From positions 1 to 27,770 of IMG/VR virus record IMGVR_UViG_3300033153_005776: a DNA stretch of 27,770 bases; one strand, written 5' to 3'. The notes beneath the pieces are model-generated. The model was not told where the DNA came from, did not search any database, and saw only the letters and a list, made by a program, of their open reading frames with translations. A program made the translations under genes and the position numbers. Source of the DNA: a virus. Of the stretch, positions 15,065 through 23,757 are shown piece after piece. The first letter of the stretch is position 1, and each line of letters starts with the position of its first letter.

Positions 15065-17211
15065 TACGCACCTCTCAATTCATTTTCAGTTTGAATTCCT
15101 ATTTCTTCTACTATCTCAGGAACTGTATCAAGGTCAAGCGGACCTTCTGTTGTAATATTTATAGCTTCAATTATAATTGTTGACGGTTGATTTGAACGCT
15201 GAGCTCCTCCGCGTCCTTCAGGTCCCCCTAAAGTTAAATTACCCGTGCGTATAGCATCTGAGAACGACCTGGGAATAACCATTTCTCCCGGTGTTAAATT
15301 CGCAGGTACGCTGTCTGTTCCAGTAGCGAATCCTGTAGCTGCAATTGTTGCTACTTGAAGAGCGGTAGATATTTTTTGTTTCGTTACTAACGCTGCAGCT
15401 ACAGGAGGAATAGCAGCCCATTTAGCTTGGATAGTTGCTATCGCCGCCATTCCATCAATAATTACTTCTCCTATTCTAATAGCTTTTAGGGCTATTGCAG
15501 CCGATTTTGAATTTCCCACAAATGATGTTATTAGTGCTGAAGCAAGTGAAAACGATTGGGTTCGTATTGCTTGTTCTAATTGCGCTGCTTTTTCTTCTGC
15601 TGCGATACGTAGCTTTAATTGTTTTTTTAATTCAAGAGTTTTTTGTTCCTCAATTGATTTTTCCTGTGCTACCGTTCTATTTAATTCATCTAACCTACTT
15701 TGAAGCGCTGCAGCATTTAAGCCTAAAATCTCTTGTTGAAATACGGCTATCTCACTTACTACTGTAGCTGGATCTAATTGTTCTTCGTCTTCTTCTTCCT
15801 CTGGTGGGCCTGCGAAAATAGTACGCGTACCTATTAACTCTTTTAATTTTTGCTCTTGTAACTCTATAAGCCTAATTTCTTCCTCTAGTACCTTACGACT
15901 AAAAAAACTTCCTTCAGAATCTTTTTCTTTTATTAGTTTATTTCGTATTTCATTTAGTTCAACCAGTTTTAATTTAGCCGCTTGTAATACTTTATCATCA
16001 CCCTCAAAAGCTTTTTTAAGACCAAGAGCACCTTCTTGAAATGTACCGTTAAGAACACTAAAAGCTATATTAAGCGCTCTCACAGCTGGTAAAAGTTTAT
16101 CGCCCAGTTTAATAGCTACAAGATTAATATTATTTGCCATTATTTTTAACTGAGCATTTGCTGTGTCTATACGTTTAGCAGCTTCTAAAACAAGAGCATT
16201 ATTTACGGCTATTTGCGTATTAGACTTACTTAGAGCATCTCTTAAATCATCTGTTGAACTTGTAATTTTACCAAACTCTCGAATTAAACGCTGGTCAGCT
16301 AATCCTACAGAAGCTAAAGCTTGTTTAACACTTCCTCCAGCGTCTTCAATTCTTTTTAAACCTTCTATAAATTGAACTATAGCTTCGGTAGCATCGTCTC
16401 TAAATGTTTTTTGTACCTGCTCTCCAGTAGTACCGATAATTTTAGCGAAATCTTCAAGATCCGCACTACCTGTTATAACAGCATCTTTTAAAGTTAAAGC
16501 CACTTTCTGGAAAGCAGTACCCGCGGCTTGAGATTCACCACCTGATGCTTTAATTATTGTTGCGAAGGCTAAAACATCGCCAGCTGTTAAACCTATCTGA
16601 CGACCAAAAGAAGCTAAAGATAAACTTAACTGTAATATCTCGTCTTCACGTGCTGCAAAATTATTTCCTAATTCAACTAAAGCTGAACCAATTCTATCTA
16701 CATCACCCTGGTCTTCGCCGAGAATATTAATAAAGCGGCTTAACTGTAACGCGGCTTGTTCGCCTTGAATATTAGTAGTAAGACCTAAGAGAGCTATTGT
16801 CTTTGTAAACTTTGTTAAATTACTGACACCCTTAACCCCCAACTGACCGGCTATTTCTGTTATATTAGCAAGTTCTCCAGCTGACACAGGTATAGTTAAA
16901 GAAAGTTTTTTTAGATTAGCATCTAATTGTTCAAATTCTTTTTCTGTAGCATTTACAGTTTTACGTATACCGGCAAAATCTGATTCATAATTAGCCGCAG
17001 CTTTTCCTATTATACCTGCGGTAATTAAAAAAGCTGCACCTAAACCTAAAATTGCTTTGCCTGCTATTGCCGTTCTCTTCTCTATAAGACGAGTTGACGC
17101 GCTAACTTTAGCATCAGCTCTGGTTAAACCTGTTTGTAAACCTCTTAAGTCAGTAGTTATACTAACAACTAAAGCACCTAATGATTGTCCTCGACCCGGT
17201 ATTCCAACCAT
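15064..17211 (-). CDS. tail tape measure protein (TP901 type)
   Basis: The 715-residue protein has a hydrophobic segment near residues 50-75 (AGKAILGLGAAFLITAG). A TP901-type tape measure domain follows at about 90-300 (PVSAGELANITEIAGQLG, then TTNIQGEQAALQLSRF). There is a long helical coiled coil at 480-560, and the C-terminus has the common GFATGTDSVPANLTPGEMVIP motif. It sets the tail length and is threaded out on DNA injection. At about 0.15 nm per residue the tail would be near 105 nm, a modest siphovirus tail. It comes directly after the frameshifted chaperone gene, as expected. A small loop of sequence at the C-terminus is rich in Gly, Asn and Pro. Confidence 0.93.
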   Translation of the reverse strand: MVGIPGRGQSLGALVVSITTDLRGLQTGLTRADAKVSASTRLIEKRTAIAGKAILGLGAAFLITAGIIGKAAANYESDFAGIRKTVNATEKEFEQLDANLKKLSLTIPVSAGELANITEIAGQLGVKGVSNLTKFTKTIALLGLTTNIQGEQAALQLSRFINILGEDQGDVDRIGSALVELGNNFAAREDEILQLSLSLASFGRQIGLTAGDVLAFATIIKASGGESQAAGTAFQKVALTLKDAVITGSADLEDFAKIIGTTGEQVQKTFRDDATEAIVQFIEGLKRIEDAGGSVKQALASVGLADQRLIREFGKITSSTDDLRDALSKSNTQIAVNNALVLEAAKRIDTANAQLKIMANNINLVAIKLGDKLLPAVRALNIAFSVLNGTFQEGALGLKKAFEGDDKVLQAAKLKLVELNEIRNKLIKEKDSEGSFFSRKVLEEEIRLIELQEQKLKELIGTRTIFAGPPEEEEDEEQLDPATVVSEIAVFQQEILGLNAAALQSRLDELNRTVAQEKSIEEQKTLELKKQLKLRIAAEEKAAQLEQAIRTQSFSLASALITSFVGNSKSAAIALKAIRIGEVIIDGMAAIATIQAKWAAIPPVAAALVTKQKISTALQVATIAATGFATGTDSVPANLTPGEMVIPRSFSDAIRTGNLTLGGPEGRGGAQRSNQPSTIIIEAINITTEGPLDLDTVPEIVEEIGIQTENELRGA

Positions 17212-17212
17212 T

Positions 17213-17922
17213 TTACTTCTCCTCTACAGGTAATCCTCTTCTTTTCATATCATCAACAGTTTTTGACACATTAATATTCTTTTTAATTTTAATAGGTGCT
17301 AGCATATTTAAATACATATCATAAGTTTTTTTCTTAATAGCGCCTTGACTGTAGGCTGTCGCGTAAAAATTACTTTCTGTTATGTTACGTAAACTAATAT
17401 TATTTGCTTTTTGAATCCATTTAACATGCTGGCCTATTTCTTCTAGTGTTAAATTATCTAAAATATAATCTTGTGTCCAACTATAAGCGTTTGCCAAGGT
17501 CGAAATTAATTCTATTAATCCTATGCCTTCTTCTTTAGAATTCTTTGAACTTGGCTTATCAAAAAAGGGAGATCGTTCACTTCCATTACAGCTTCTATTA
17601 ACGCTATTTCTTCTTTCATTACTAAATTATCAAGAATAAACTCTTCAGTTTCTTCAAGAATTACAGCGTATATACCGATTAATTTATCCCCCGCTTCCTG
17701 GACAACCACAGTACCTATAGCTAAAGCATCATTGCTTTGAAGTATTTCCGGATTAGAATTTAATATACCTTTTAAAATACTTGTAATAGTTTTTACAACT
17801 ATAATCCTATTCCTAAGAACAAAGGGTTTTATTTCTTTTTTCTTACCGAATACTTCTACTTGTATACCTTTACGTGTAATAATATCTATATCACTTTTTT
17901 CTTTTTTAAGTTTTTCGGCCAT
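17213..17922 (-). CDS. tail assembly chaperone GT fusion made by -1 frameshift
   Basis: The downstream part (17213-17497) has only a weak TTG start, but its frame is open backwards to the slippery site at 17560-17569 in the upstream chaperone. A -1 shift there would join 121 residues of G to 115 residues of T, giving a fusion of 236 residues. The junction reads DKPSSKNSKEEGIGLIELIS, then ANAYSWTQDYILDNLTLEE. The T part is helical and charged, as in gpT of lambda-type systems. Fusion chaperones bind the tape measure and recruit tail tube protein. Both the gene order (tube, G, GT, tape measure) and the slippery heptamer are those of known cases. Frameshift efficiency is not known. Confidence 0.8.
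17521..17922 (-). CDS. tail assembly chaperone G
   Basis: The 133-residue protein lies between the major tail protein and the tape measure gene, the classic place of gpG-type chaperones. It has a beta-rich N-terminal half (IDIITRKGIQVEVFGKKKEI) and a helical C-terminal half (FILDNLVMKEEIALIEAVME). The end is VNDLPFLISQVQRILKKKA and the stop is at 17521-17523. It coats the tape measure during assembly and is not part of the finished virion in known systems. GGAAGGAG upstream gives a strong start. A slippery site near its end feeds part of the ribosomes into the GT product. Confidence 0.82.
   Translation of the reverse strand: MAEKLKKEKSDIDIITRKGIQVEVFGKKKEIKPFVLRNRIIVVKTITSILKGILNSNPEILQSNDALAIGTVVVQEAGDKLIGIYAVILEETEEFILDNLVMKEEIALIEAVMEVNDLPFLISQVQRILKKKA
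17560..17569 (-). promoter_or_regulatory. programmed -1 frameshift site (CCCTTTTTTG)
   Basis: On the minus strand the codons CTC CCT TTT TTG contain two overlapping X-XXY-YYZ heptamers in the right phase: C-CCT-TTT (17569-17563) and T-TTT-TTG (17566-17560). A GGAAG at about 13 bases upstream could act as an internal Shine-Dalgarno-type stimulator. No strong downstream hairpin was seen by eye. The -1 frame is open from here to 17213. Confidence 0.8.
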
Positions 17923-17947
17923 CTAAATGACTCCTTCCATATTTGGA

Positions 17948-18499
17948 TTAAACTCCAGTTCTTATAATTTTGAACTTTTTCTTACTTGCTGCTAAAGCAT
18001 TTCCTTCAAAATCCAACGAACCTTCTAGCACGTCAAATTCAAAAGGGAATTCATGCATGTCTGTTTCCTTTAACGCAATTGCCAACTCTCCTGAACCTTC
18101 AGCTTTAAAAATATGAAGGTCAATAGTTGAACCGTCTGGTTGGATATGAACAAACCTTAACGCGCGGTTGTTATTATCTACGTCTCCACCAAACTCAAAT
18201 ATTTCATCCGCTCCACTTATGGATGTAATACCTGCGCCTACAGCATATGCAATGTTGTCTAAATTCCACTCAATTCCAGTAATCTTTAGAGTAAGATTTT
18301 CTTCAACAGCATACTTTTTAATTAGCGTTTGAGGACTTCCCTGCTTAACTTCTAAGGGAACTCTTTGGATAAGGACTTCAACATCTCCTTTCACTGCTCC
18401 AATGTCCGTAGTTGGAGTTGTTCCTAATGCTCCAAGATATAAAATCCCTGGACCAAACGAAAAACGTCCTTCTTCATGTGCTGGTACATTTACTGCCAT
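17948..18499 (-). CDS. major tail (tube) protein
   Basis: This 183-residue protein is predicted to be mainly beta, with PGILYLGALGTTPTTDIGAV at the start, then VEVLIQRVPLEVKQGSPQTL and LTLKITGIEWNLDNIAYAVG. These match the tail tube layout of many siphophages, in which subunits form the hexameric rings of the tube. It lies between the tail terminator and chaperone genes, as expected. The ribosome binding site AAAGGAGG is the strongest in this region, in keeping with high expression. There is no Ig-like or other C-terminal extension. It would be a plausible acceptor if the phage's glycosyltransferases modify its own tail, but that is inference. Confidence 0.85.
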   Translation of the reverse strand: MAVNVPAHEEGRFSFGPGILYLGALGTTPTTDIGAVKGDVEVLIQRVPLEVKQGSPQTLIKKYAVEENLTLKITGIEWNLDNIAYAVGAGITSISGADEIFEFGGDVDNNNRALRFVHIQPDGSTIDLHIFKAEGSGELAIALKETDMHEFPFEFDVLEGSLDFEGNALAASKKKFKIIRTGV

Positions 18500-18525
18500 T
18501 TGATTATTCCTCCTTTCTTAGTATT

Positions 18526-18732
18526 TTAACTTTGAATATTTTGTACTTCTTCCGGTAAATCTTGTAACATATTCGGCTTCCCACATTTTGTACAGTTTAC
18601 TGTAACGTAGCAACCTGTCACAGTTCCTATTTCTACATACAAATCTTTTCTCTTAACACGTATTACTGTTTCATTTTCTACGTGTCCTAATGTCGCTTGA
18701 CAAGTAATACATTTCCATAAAATAGTTGCCAT
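18526..18732 (-). CDS. zinc-ribbon small protein in the tail operon
   Basis: The 68 residues contain C8-x2-C11 near the start and C47-x2-C50 further on, plus C41. The two knuckles are linked by about 35 residues that include the basic, beta-like stretch VIRVKRKDLYVEIG. This is a zinc-ribbon pattern. Its size and layout recall the phage Com family, whose best-known member (from Mu) binds RNA and controls translation, but the match is loose. It sits between the tail terminator and tail tube genes and so may regulate or help make tail proteins. It has a clean GAGGAA ribosome site. Confidence 0.6.
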   Translation of the reverse strand: MATILWKCITCQATLGHVENETVIRVKRKDLYVEIGTVTGCYVTVNCTKCGKPNMLQDLPEEVQNIQS

Positions 18733-18739
18733 AAATTCC

Positions 18740-19168
18740 TCACAAGGCTAAAAAGTTATATACCGCTGGAAAATGATATAGGGACGTATCGTCTTCGTAC
18801 ATTACTGGTCCGCTCGAAGTTTCCAGGCTATTTAACGCTGTTAAAGATAACGCTGTATCCGTTAATTTTTGCCTATGCAGCAAGGCCCTAATTTTACCAT
18901 AAGCCAGCATAACATCTTCAACTGTAAATTTATCAGAAGGAAACCATAAATCTACCTGTATATTTACAGCTATAAGGGTATCTAATGAGGACTGCGCTCC
19001 TCCTGACAAAATGTGTAATGAGACAGCAGGATAAACAGGTTCATGAATTAAAGAAATATACGCTCCATATACTCTTTTTTTAACGTACGTATTTAAATCC
19101 GTATCTGCTGTCAATACCTTTCTTATCTTCTCTACTATTTTTTGCTCTGCTGTAGGTGTGAATACCAT
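18740..19168 (-). CDS. tail terminator / tail completion protein
   Basis: The 142-residue protein fits the tail terminator family (gpU/DUF3168 style). It has an N-terminal helix (TPTAEQKIVEKIRKVLTADT), then beta strands (YPAVSLHILSGGAQ, AVNIQVDLWF), a helix (VEDVMLAYGKIRALLHRQ) and the final strand pair (TSLYHFPAVYNFLAL). Such proteins cap the tail tube and dock it to the head. It is directly downstream of the HK97 gp10-like gene, which is the usual order. Confidence 0.78.
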   Translation of the reverse strand: MVFTPTAEQKIVEKIRKVLTADTDLNTYVKKRVYGAYISLIHEPVYPAVSLHILSGGAQSSLDTLIAVNIQVDLWFPSDKFTVEDVMLAYGKIRALLHRQKLTDTALSLTALNSLETSSGPVMYEDDTSLYHFPAVYNFLAL

Positions 19169-19171
19169 AAA

Positions 19172-19660
19172 TTACCTCAATGTAAATGTTAAACCTTTTA
19201 ATTGTGTACGTATTAATACAAAAGCTATCGCGCGTACTTGATTCCCACTGCCCTGGAGAACAGGACGCGGTATCATTTTACTGGTACCAAAAATTACAGG
19301 TAACACATGTGCTGCTTTTGTTTCGTCCAATAGAACATTTGCAGAAGCTTGAAGTCTTCCCCCAGCAATAGAAGCTTTCGTAGTAAATGCTCTTTTAGCA
19401 GATAACAACTTACCAGACTGTTTATGTACTTGATAATTTGGGTTATGTAAACTCTTACCCGCTCTACCGTGCTTTGTAGCATAAGGATGGCCTAATATTT
19501 TTAAATCTTTTAAAGAGTGATCTGTTAAACTGATATTCTCAGTAACTTTCTTATCCAGAATTTTAAGTATACCCTCCATAACAACATTAGTATGGCGTAC
19601 AAATCCTCCGCCAAATCTAATTATATTCGCTGCTACTAATCTTTGTCCTGTTACGGGCAT
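19172..19660 (-). CDS. HK97 gp10-like neck / tail completion protein
   Basis: The 162 residues show the HK97 gp10 pattern: a helical start, then DHSLKDLKILGHPYA, the KQSGKLLSAKRAFTTKASI segment with the usual strand-turn (often SG.L..s), the HVLPVIFGTSKMIPRP turn, and a final helix (NQVRAIAFVLIRTQL). This fold bridges the connector and the tail. It comes directly after the large glycosyltransferase gene (start 2 bases from its stop), so the sugar gene and the neck gene share one transcript. Confidence 0.78.
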   Translation of the reverse strand: MPVTGQRLVAANIIRFGGGFVRHTNVVMEGILKILDKKVTENISLTDHSLKDLKILGHPYATKHGRAGKSLHNPNYQVHKQSGKLLSAKRAFTTKASIAGGRLQASANVLLDETKAAHVLPVIFGTSKMIPRPVLQGSGNQVRAIAFVLIRTQLKGLTFTLR

Positions 19661-19661
19661 T

Positions 19662-22082
19662 TTAAATTACCTTTTTACATCCTTCTGAATTTTCATTTAA
19701 ATAATCTAATATTTTTATAGCTTCATTTCTATATATATGATCTACTGGTATAGTATCAATAGTATGCTGTAAATATTTTTTAGCGCTCATAATATTTAGA
19801 GCAGCAAGTTGTTGATGAGCATGCCAAAAATTAGGATTAACTTTTACAGCTGTCTGTAAAGACTCTAAAGCTCTCTCTGTTTGATCGTCATTCAAATAGT
19901 GAAGAGCCAAATTATAATACGGTCTTGCATCCAATCCTTCAGTTATTTCAATTTGTCTTTTATTTAAATCTTCATAATAATCTAACTTAGTTCTTAAACG
20001 TTTTTTATCTTTTCTAAGGTATCCAAAATGCAATAAAGGAAAATTAGCCTGCCCAAAATGGCCTCGTATCTTTTCACCTCTTGCCGCAATTGCACTGTCC
20101 AAAGTTTCATGAATTACACCGGAATAATAATACTCAGGAATATTTTTAAACATACGTACAGATTCGGTAGACGCATATCTCGGCGGGGTATTTCCTGTAG
20201 GTCTTTCTAAATAATTAACCACATGAAATTTAATAAACTCATAGGAAGTTTCTGTTAACTTCGCCAGATTAATCATATCTTTAGGTCCAAACCGTTCATC
20301 CGCATCCATATGTAATATCCAAGGATGAGAAGCAAGAGACTTTCCAAAATTCCGAGGGATAGAGTAATTATTCACCCATGGATGCGTAAATAACTTAACT
20401 GTAACAGGGCTATACTTTCTAAACTCTTTTATAATTTCTAAAGTTTTATCCGTTGAGCCTGTGTCTATAATTACATACTCATCAACTAAATATTGCACAT
20501 GCTCTAAACAACCCTGTAAATATTCTTCCTCGTTTTTAATCATCATGACCAAAGATACTTTATTATTTTCTCTATATTCCTGTATTTCTGGATTAACAGA
20601 AATTAAATGAGAATAATCTTCATATCCAATATCGGCTTTTGATTTAAAATTGTCATTAGCTTGATAGAACTCATATTTTTTCTGACGTTGTTCTGGAGTA
20701 TCATATCCCATATGTTTTACTCGGATATTTAAGTGCTGTAAGTTCTCTTCTGAAAAAGCAGGCGCGCTTCCACAATGATGACCTTCGGGATGAGTAGAAG
20801 TAATCTCTTGATTCTTCAACAGCTTAAAGAATCGATAATTTGCAAACGTACCAAAAGTAGAATCTGTTCTATAATACTCCACACCTAATTCTTTCTTCCA
20901 GATAGTTCTCCACTGGCACCAGTAACCCATTATCTCAGGATTTCGAGGATTCATATATGATTGAACTCTTTCAGCAAACTTATCCTCGTAAAATTCATCA
21001 TCGTCAATCGATATACACCAGTCGGCTAATCCTTGTTCTTTTAATTTCAAAGCCTCTTGAAGTAACCAATTACGTTCATAATCCTCTTGAAATATCCCAT
21101 CATACCATTCTATTTTTATAAGCTTTGGAAATTTTAATTGTAAATATGTTTCGTAACTCGTTCTGTCAAGTTTAAGATTCCCTTTAAAACTCTCATTCGT
21201 ATCTAAATTTATATACCGTGAATCCAGAACAATAAACTCTTGAGGAGCTCTACAAAAATGAATAATAATATTGTCTGCAAATTTAGAAGTTTGTTCTAGG
21301 CTCTTCTCTAAATATTCTCCTCCGTTCGTACGATACAAAGCTACTAATTTTTTAGGTGTCGGCTTGTACCATTTATCATAATATCTTTGTCTATTTTCTT
21401 CACCCTTATCTTTATATTCCTCTGGTGTTAAAGTGTGTCGCAAAGTACCTTGTCCTTTATGATATATGTACGTATCGTATGCCACAATAAGTTTATAACC
21501 TGCATGCTGAATACGAAGGCATAGGTCATTATCTTCGTGACTGTTTTCGAATCGTTCGTCAAAACCCCCTACTTCGTCTAAGATCTTTTTAGGAATCATC
21601 ATACACCAACCGTATAAAATTCCCGCGTGAGACCATCTTCCTTTATATTGTTCATACCATTCAGCAGCGTTTTGATGACCAACGTATTGTTTACCGTTTG
21701 AAGCACAGGTTACTGGACCGACCATTCCAATATTGCTAAGTGGAACTTGGTTAAAATGTTCACACATATTGTCCAGCCAACCTTCGTATACTTCCGTATC
21801 GTTGTTTAAGAATACAACGTATTCACCTTCGGCTAGTTGTAGACCGATATTATTATTCACAGCAAACGTATTTATATTTTCACAAGTTACAACTTTAATT
21901 AAACCTTTCGAAGGTTGTGTCTCTAGTCCGACTAAATACTCTCGTGTCCCATCTGTAGAAGCATTATCAACTATAATAAACTCATAATCATTTGAATGTG
22001 CCTTAACACTCTTAATACATTTTATAGTATCTTCTAGCGAATTAAATGCGACTGTAATAATTGAAAACTTTGGTTTGGACAT
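19662..22082 (-). CDS. large multi-domain glycosyltransferase (GT2 + GT-like + GT2 + TPR)
   Basis: The 806-residue protein holds three glycosyltransferase-like units. Unit 1 (about 1-240) is GT2: FSIITVAFNS start, FIIVDNASTDGTREY, metal motif NNDTE (93-97), and the catalytic HEDND (182-186) with YHKGQGT. Unit 2 (about 245-490) is more divergent, with WCISIDDDEFYED (355-367). Unit 3 (about 508-700) is GT2: SLVMMIKNEEEYL, VIIDTGSTDKT, LHMDADERF. A TPR-like helical tail (about 720-790) includes ARPYYNLALHYLNDD and LESLQTAVKVNP. GT2 enzymes move sugars from nucleotide donors, so this single protein might build an oligosaccharide. It is embedded between head-tail genes, and GGAG precedes its ATG. 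The acceptor is unknown. Confidence 0.85.
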   Translation of the reverse strand: MSKPKFSIITVAFNSLEDTIKCIKSVKAHSNDYEFIIVDNASTDGTREYLVGLETQPSKGLIKVVTCENINTFAVNNNIGLQLAEGEYVVFLNNDTEVYEGWLDNMCEHFNQVPLSNIGMVGPVTCASNGKQYVGHQNAAEWYEQYKGRWSHAGILYGWCMMIPKKILDEVGGFDERFENSHEDNDLCLRIQHAGYKLIVAYDTYIYHKGQGTLRHTLTPEEYKDKGEENRQRYYDKWYKPTPKKLVALYRTNGGEYLEKSLEQTSKFADNIIIHFCRAPQEFIVLDSRYINLDTNESFKGNLKLDRTSYETYLQLKFPKLIKIEWYDGIFQEDYERNWLLQEALKLKEQGLADWCISIDDDEFYEDKFAERVQSYMNPRNPEIMGYWCQWRTIWKKELGVEYYRTDSTFGTFANYRFFKLLKNQEITSTHPEGHHCGSAPAFSEENLQHLNIRVKHMGYDTPEQRQKKYEFYQANDNFKSKADIGYEDYSHLISVNPEIQEYRENNKVSLVMMIKNEEEYLQGCLEHVQYLVDEYVIIDTGSTDKTLEIIKEFRKYSPVTVKLFTHPWVNNYSIPRNFGKSLASHPWILHMDADERFGPKDMINLAKLTETSYEFIKFHVVNYLERPTGNTPPRYASTESVRMFKNIPEYYYSGVIHETLDSAIAARGEKIRGHFGQANFPLLHFGYLRKDKKRLRTKLDYYEDLNKRQIEITEGLDARPYYNLALHYLNDDQTERALESLQTAVKVNPNFWHAHQQLAALNIMSAKKYLQHTIDTIPVDHIYRNEAIKILDYLNENSEGCKKVI

Positions 22083-22098
22083 CTTATGTCTCCTTGGA

Positions 22099-22719
22099 TT
22101 AATGTATTTTTACTATTTCTGATTCTGTGTGATGTGTCGCACCCGCAAAGTTTATTAACTTCTCTGACAGGTGAACTTGTCCTAATGTAAAACCTGACAT
22201 TCCAGATTGTACGTATACTAAATCATTTTCTTCAACGTCTGAATCTGGTTCACTTATCATGCCGTAATCTGCTACTTTTTCCTGTCCCTGTTTCATCATT
22301 TTAATAGCGATACGCCCTTGGCCTCTTGCGCTACCCTGGTATCTAAAAAACCGAACAGCCATACTATCTTGCACGGTTTTTTCCTGGTTTATAGATTGCC
22401 CCATTTTATCTACCGCGCGCACATCTACAAAACCATCATCAATACCGCTTAAACTTATCCCTGAAATAGTTGTAATGTTTTGTACGCCTATTTCTATTCC
22501 ATCAGCTGTAAAATTAAAACTCTCGTTCACATTTCCAGCTATATCTACAACCCCTGTTGTCGCAATCGTAGCTCCTACAATTGTAACTTCAAGTCTGGAA
22601 CTTTCAATCGGTTGACGATCCACTGTTGGATTTGGTGAAACCGCTACCTTCTCTAATAAGAACGATGTGTTCCGTTTAAGATTGACAACAGCTGTCAGTA
22701 TGTTGGTTACTTCGCTCAT
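22099..22719 (-). CDS. unknown beta-rich protein, possible virion component
   Basis: I do not recognise this 206-residue protein. The start is helical and the rest is Gly/Ser/Thr/Val-rich with alternating strands, for example LEVTIVGATIATTGVVDIAG, FTADGIEIGVQNITTIS and DGFVDVRAVDKM. A positively charged section (FRYQGSARGQGRIAIKMM) and a final strand (LVYVQSGMSGFTL) follow. It lies between the two glycosyltransferase genes in the head-tail region, where a head-tail stopper or small decoration protein might be encoded, so it could be either. It starts inside the end of the GT4 gene (44-base overlap) with only a weak Shine-Dalgarno, so translational coupling is likely. Confidence 0.6.
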   Translation of the reverse strand: MSEVTNILTAVVNLKRNTSFLLEKVAVSPNPTVDRQPIESSRLEVTIVGATIATTGVVDIAGNVNESFNFTADGIEIGVQNITTISGISLSGIDDGFVDVRAVDKMGQSINQEKTVQDSMAVRFFRYQGSARGQGRIAIKMMKQGQEKVADYGMISEPDSDVEENDLVYVQSGMSGFTLGQVHLSEKLINFAGATHHTESEIVKIH

Positions 22720-23725
22720 GTTTAATATCCCATTTTTTTAAAACTTCTTTATACACATCTTGATAATTTTGTGACATAACCGCTGCATCATATTTATCCT
22801 TTACCCAATCCCTGGAAATACCACTAAGTGCGTCTTGATAATTTGTATCTAGGGCCTTTAAAGTCCCTTTTACCAGACCTGCTATACTTCGATCTGTAAG
22901 AATTGAATATCCTGCTATAAGTTCCTGGTTAACTTCATTATCATATGAAACAACTACGCACCCGCTATACATAGCCTCAATTAACACTAATCCAAAGCCT
23001 TCTGTTGGGCTAGGATATAAAAATACTTCCATCAGCTGTAAATAATTAGCTATATCGTCCGTAGTATCAACCCACACAATATCCTTAACGGGAAGTGATG
23101 CAGCCAGCAATTTTAGCTTGCCTCTATACCCGTTACAGCCTCGAGCTTCTCCACCGATAACCATAGGAGTAAATATAACGCCCTGTTTCTGTAACTCGTA
23201 ACATGTTAAAATCCAATCCTCTAAACCTTTGTCTCTTCCCAATCTTCCCAGCCGTCCTACAATAGGTATTTCTGAATCAATACCTAATTCTTCAATAACT
23301 TCAGCAGGCGTTTTTGTAGGTATCATATCTGAAAAAGCAAGTCCATTGTGTATTGTTTTACAATTGCTGTTCATTCTGGATACCACATCTGTAACACCTA
23401 TTCTTTGCGTAATTGTCATATTACTCATAGGAGACCGCACTGGAGAGTGAATCGTTTCTACAATAGGAAACCGCGTACTTAATTGATGTGCCAATTGACT
23501 TATACCGCCTCCGGTATGAATATGAATTACATCCGCATCTACGCCTACGTCCTCATCACAAGCCAAAATTATTTTAGCCCCGGCGTCTTCTAGTTTCTTT
23601 TTATATGTGCCGTCTTTATAAGCTACAATCGTGTGTTCATTCTCAAGATCATATTCGATAATATTCTTGATTACTTTTTCCACACCGCCGTGATCGAGCT
23701 GAGTTAGTTCATGTACTATTTTCAT
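22676..23725 (-). CDS. GT4 family (GT-B) glycosyltransferase
   Basis: The 349-residue protein has the two-domain GT-B pattern. The N-terminus MKIVHELTQLDHGGVEKVI is the Gly-rich acceptor-side loop of GT4 enzymes. DVIHIHTGGG (65-74) and VETIHSPV (89-96) are the typical His strands. The second domain opens with IPIVGRLGRLGRDKGLE (153-169), and PSPTEGFGLVLIEAM (238-252) contains the E-x7-E signature (E242, E250) that binds the donor nucleotide sugar. It follows a methyltransferase gene and has a strong GGAGGG site. Like the large GT2 protein, it probably modifies virion proteins, the host surface or DNA; the substrate cannot be read from sequence. Confidence 0.88.
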   Translation of the reverse strand: MKIVHELTQLDHGGVEKVIKNIIEYDLENEHTIVAYKDGTYKKKLEDAGAKIILACDEDVGVDADVIHIHTGGGISQLAHQLSTRFPIVETIHSPVRSPMSNMTITQRIGVTDVVSRMNSNCKTIHNGLAFSDMIPTKTPAEVIEELGIDSEIPIVGRLGRLGRDKGLEDWILTCYELQKQGVIFTPMVIGGEARGCNGYRGKLKLLAASLPVKDIVWVDTTDDIANYLQLMEVFLYPSPTEGFGLVLIEAMYSGCVVVSYDNEVNQELIAGYSILTDRSIAGLVKGTLKALDTNYQDALSGISRDWVKDKYDAAVMSQNYQDVYKEVLKKWDIKHERSNQHTDSCCQS

Positions 23726-23740
23726 TTTCCCTCCAGTTTG

Positions 23741-23753
23741 TGGCTCTAAGCCA
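23741..23753. other. small hairpin between methyltransferase and GT4 genes
   Basis: TGGCT at 23741-23745 pairs with AGCCA at 23749-23753 around a 3-base loop. It lies in the 32-base gap just upstream of the GT4 ribosome site. A 5-bp stem is weak and may be chance; no T-tract follows. Confidence 0.25.
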
Positions 23754-23757
23754 TCGG

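Noticed and set aside
19662-22082. SunS-like bacteriocin glycosyltransferase
   Set aside because: No small precursor peptide or export gene is nearby; the gene is embedded in a virion operon.
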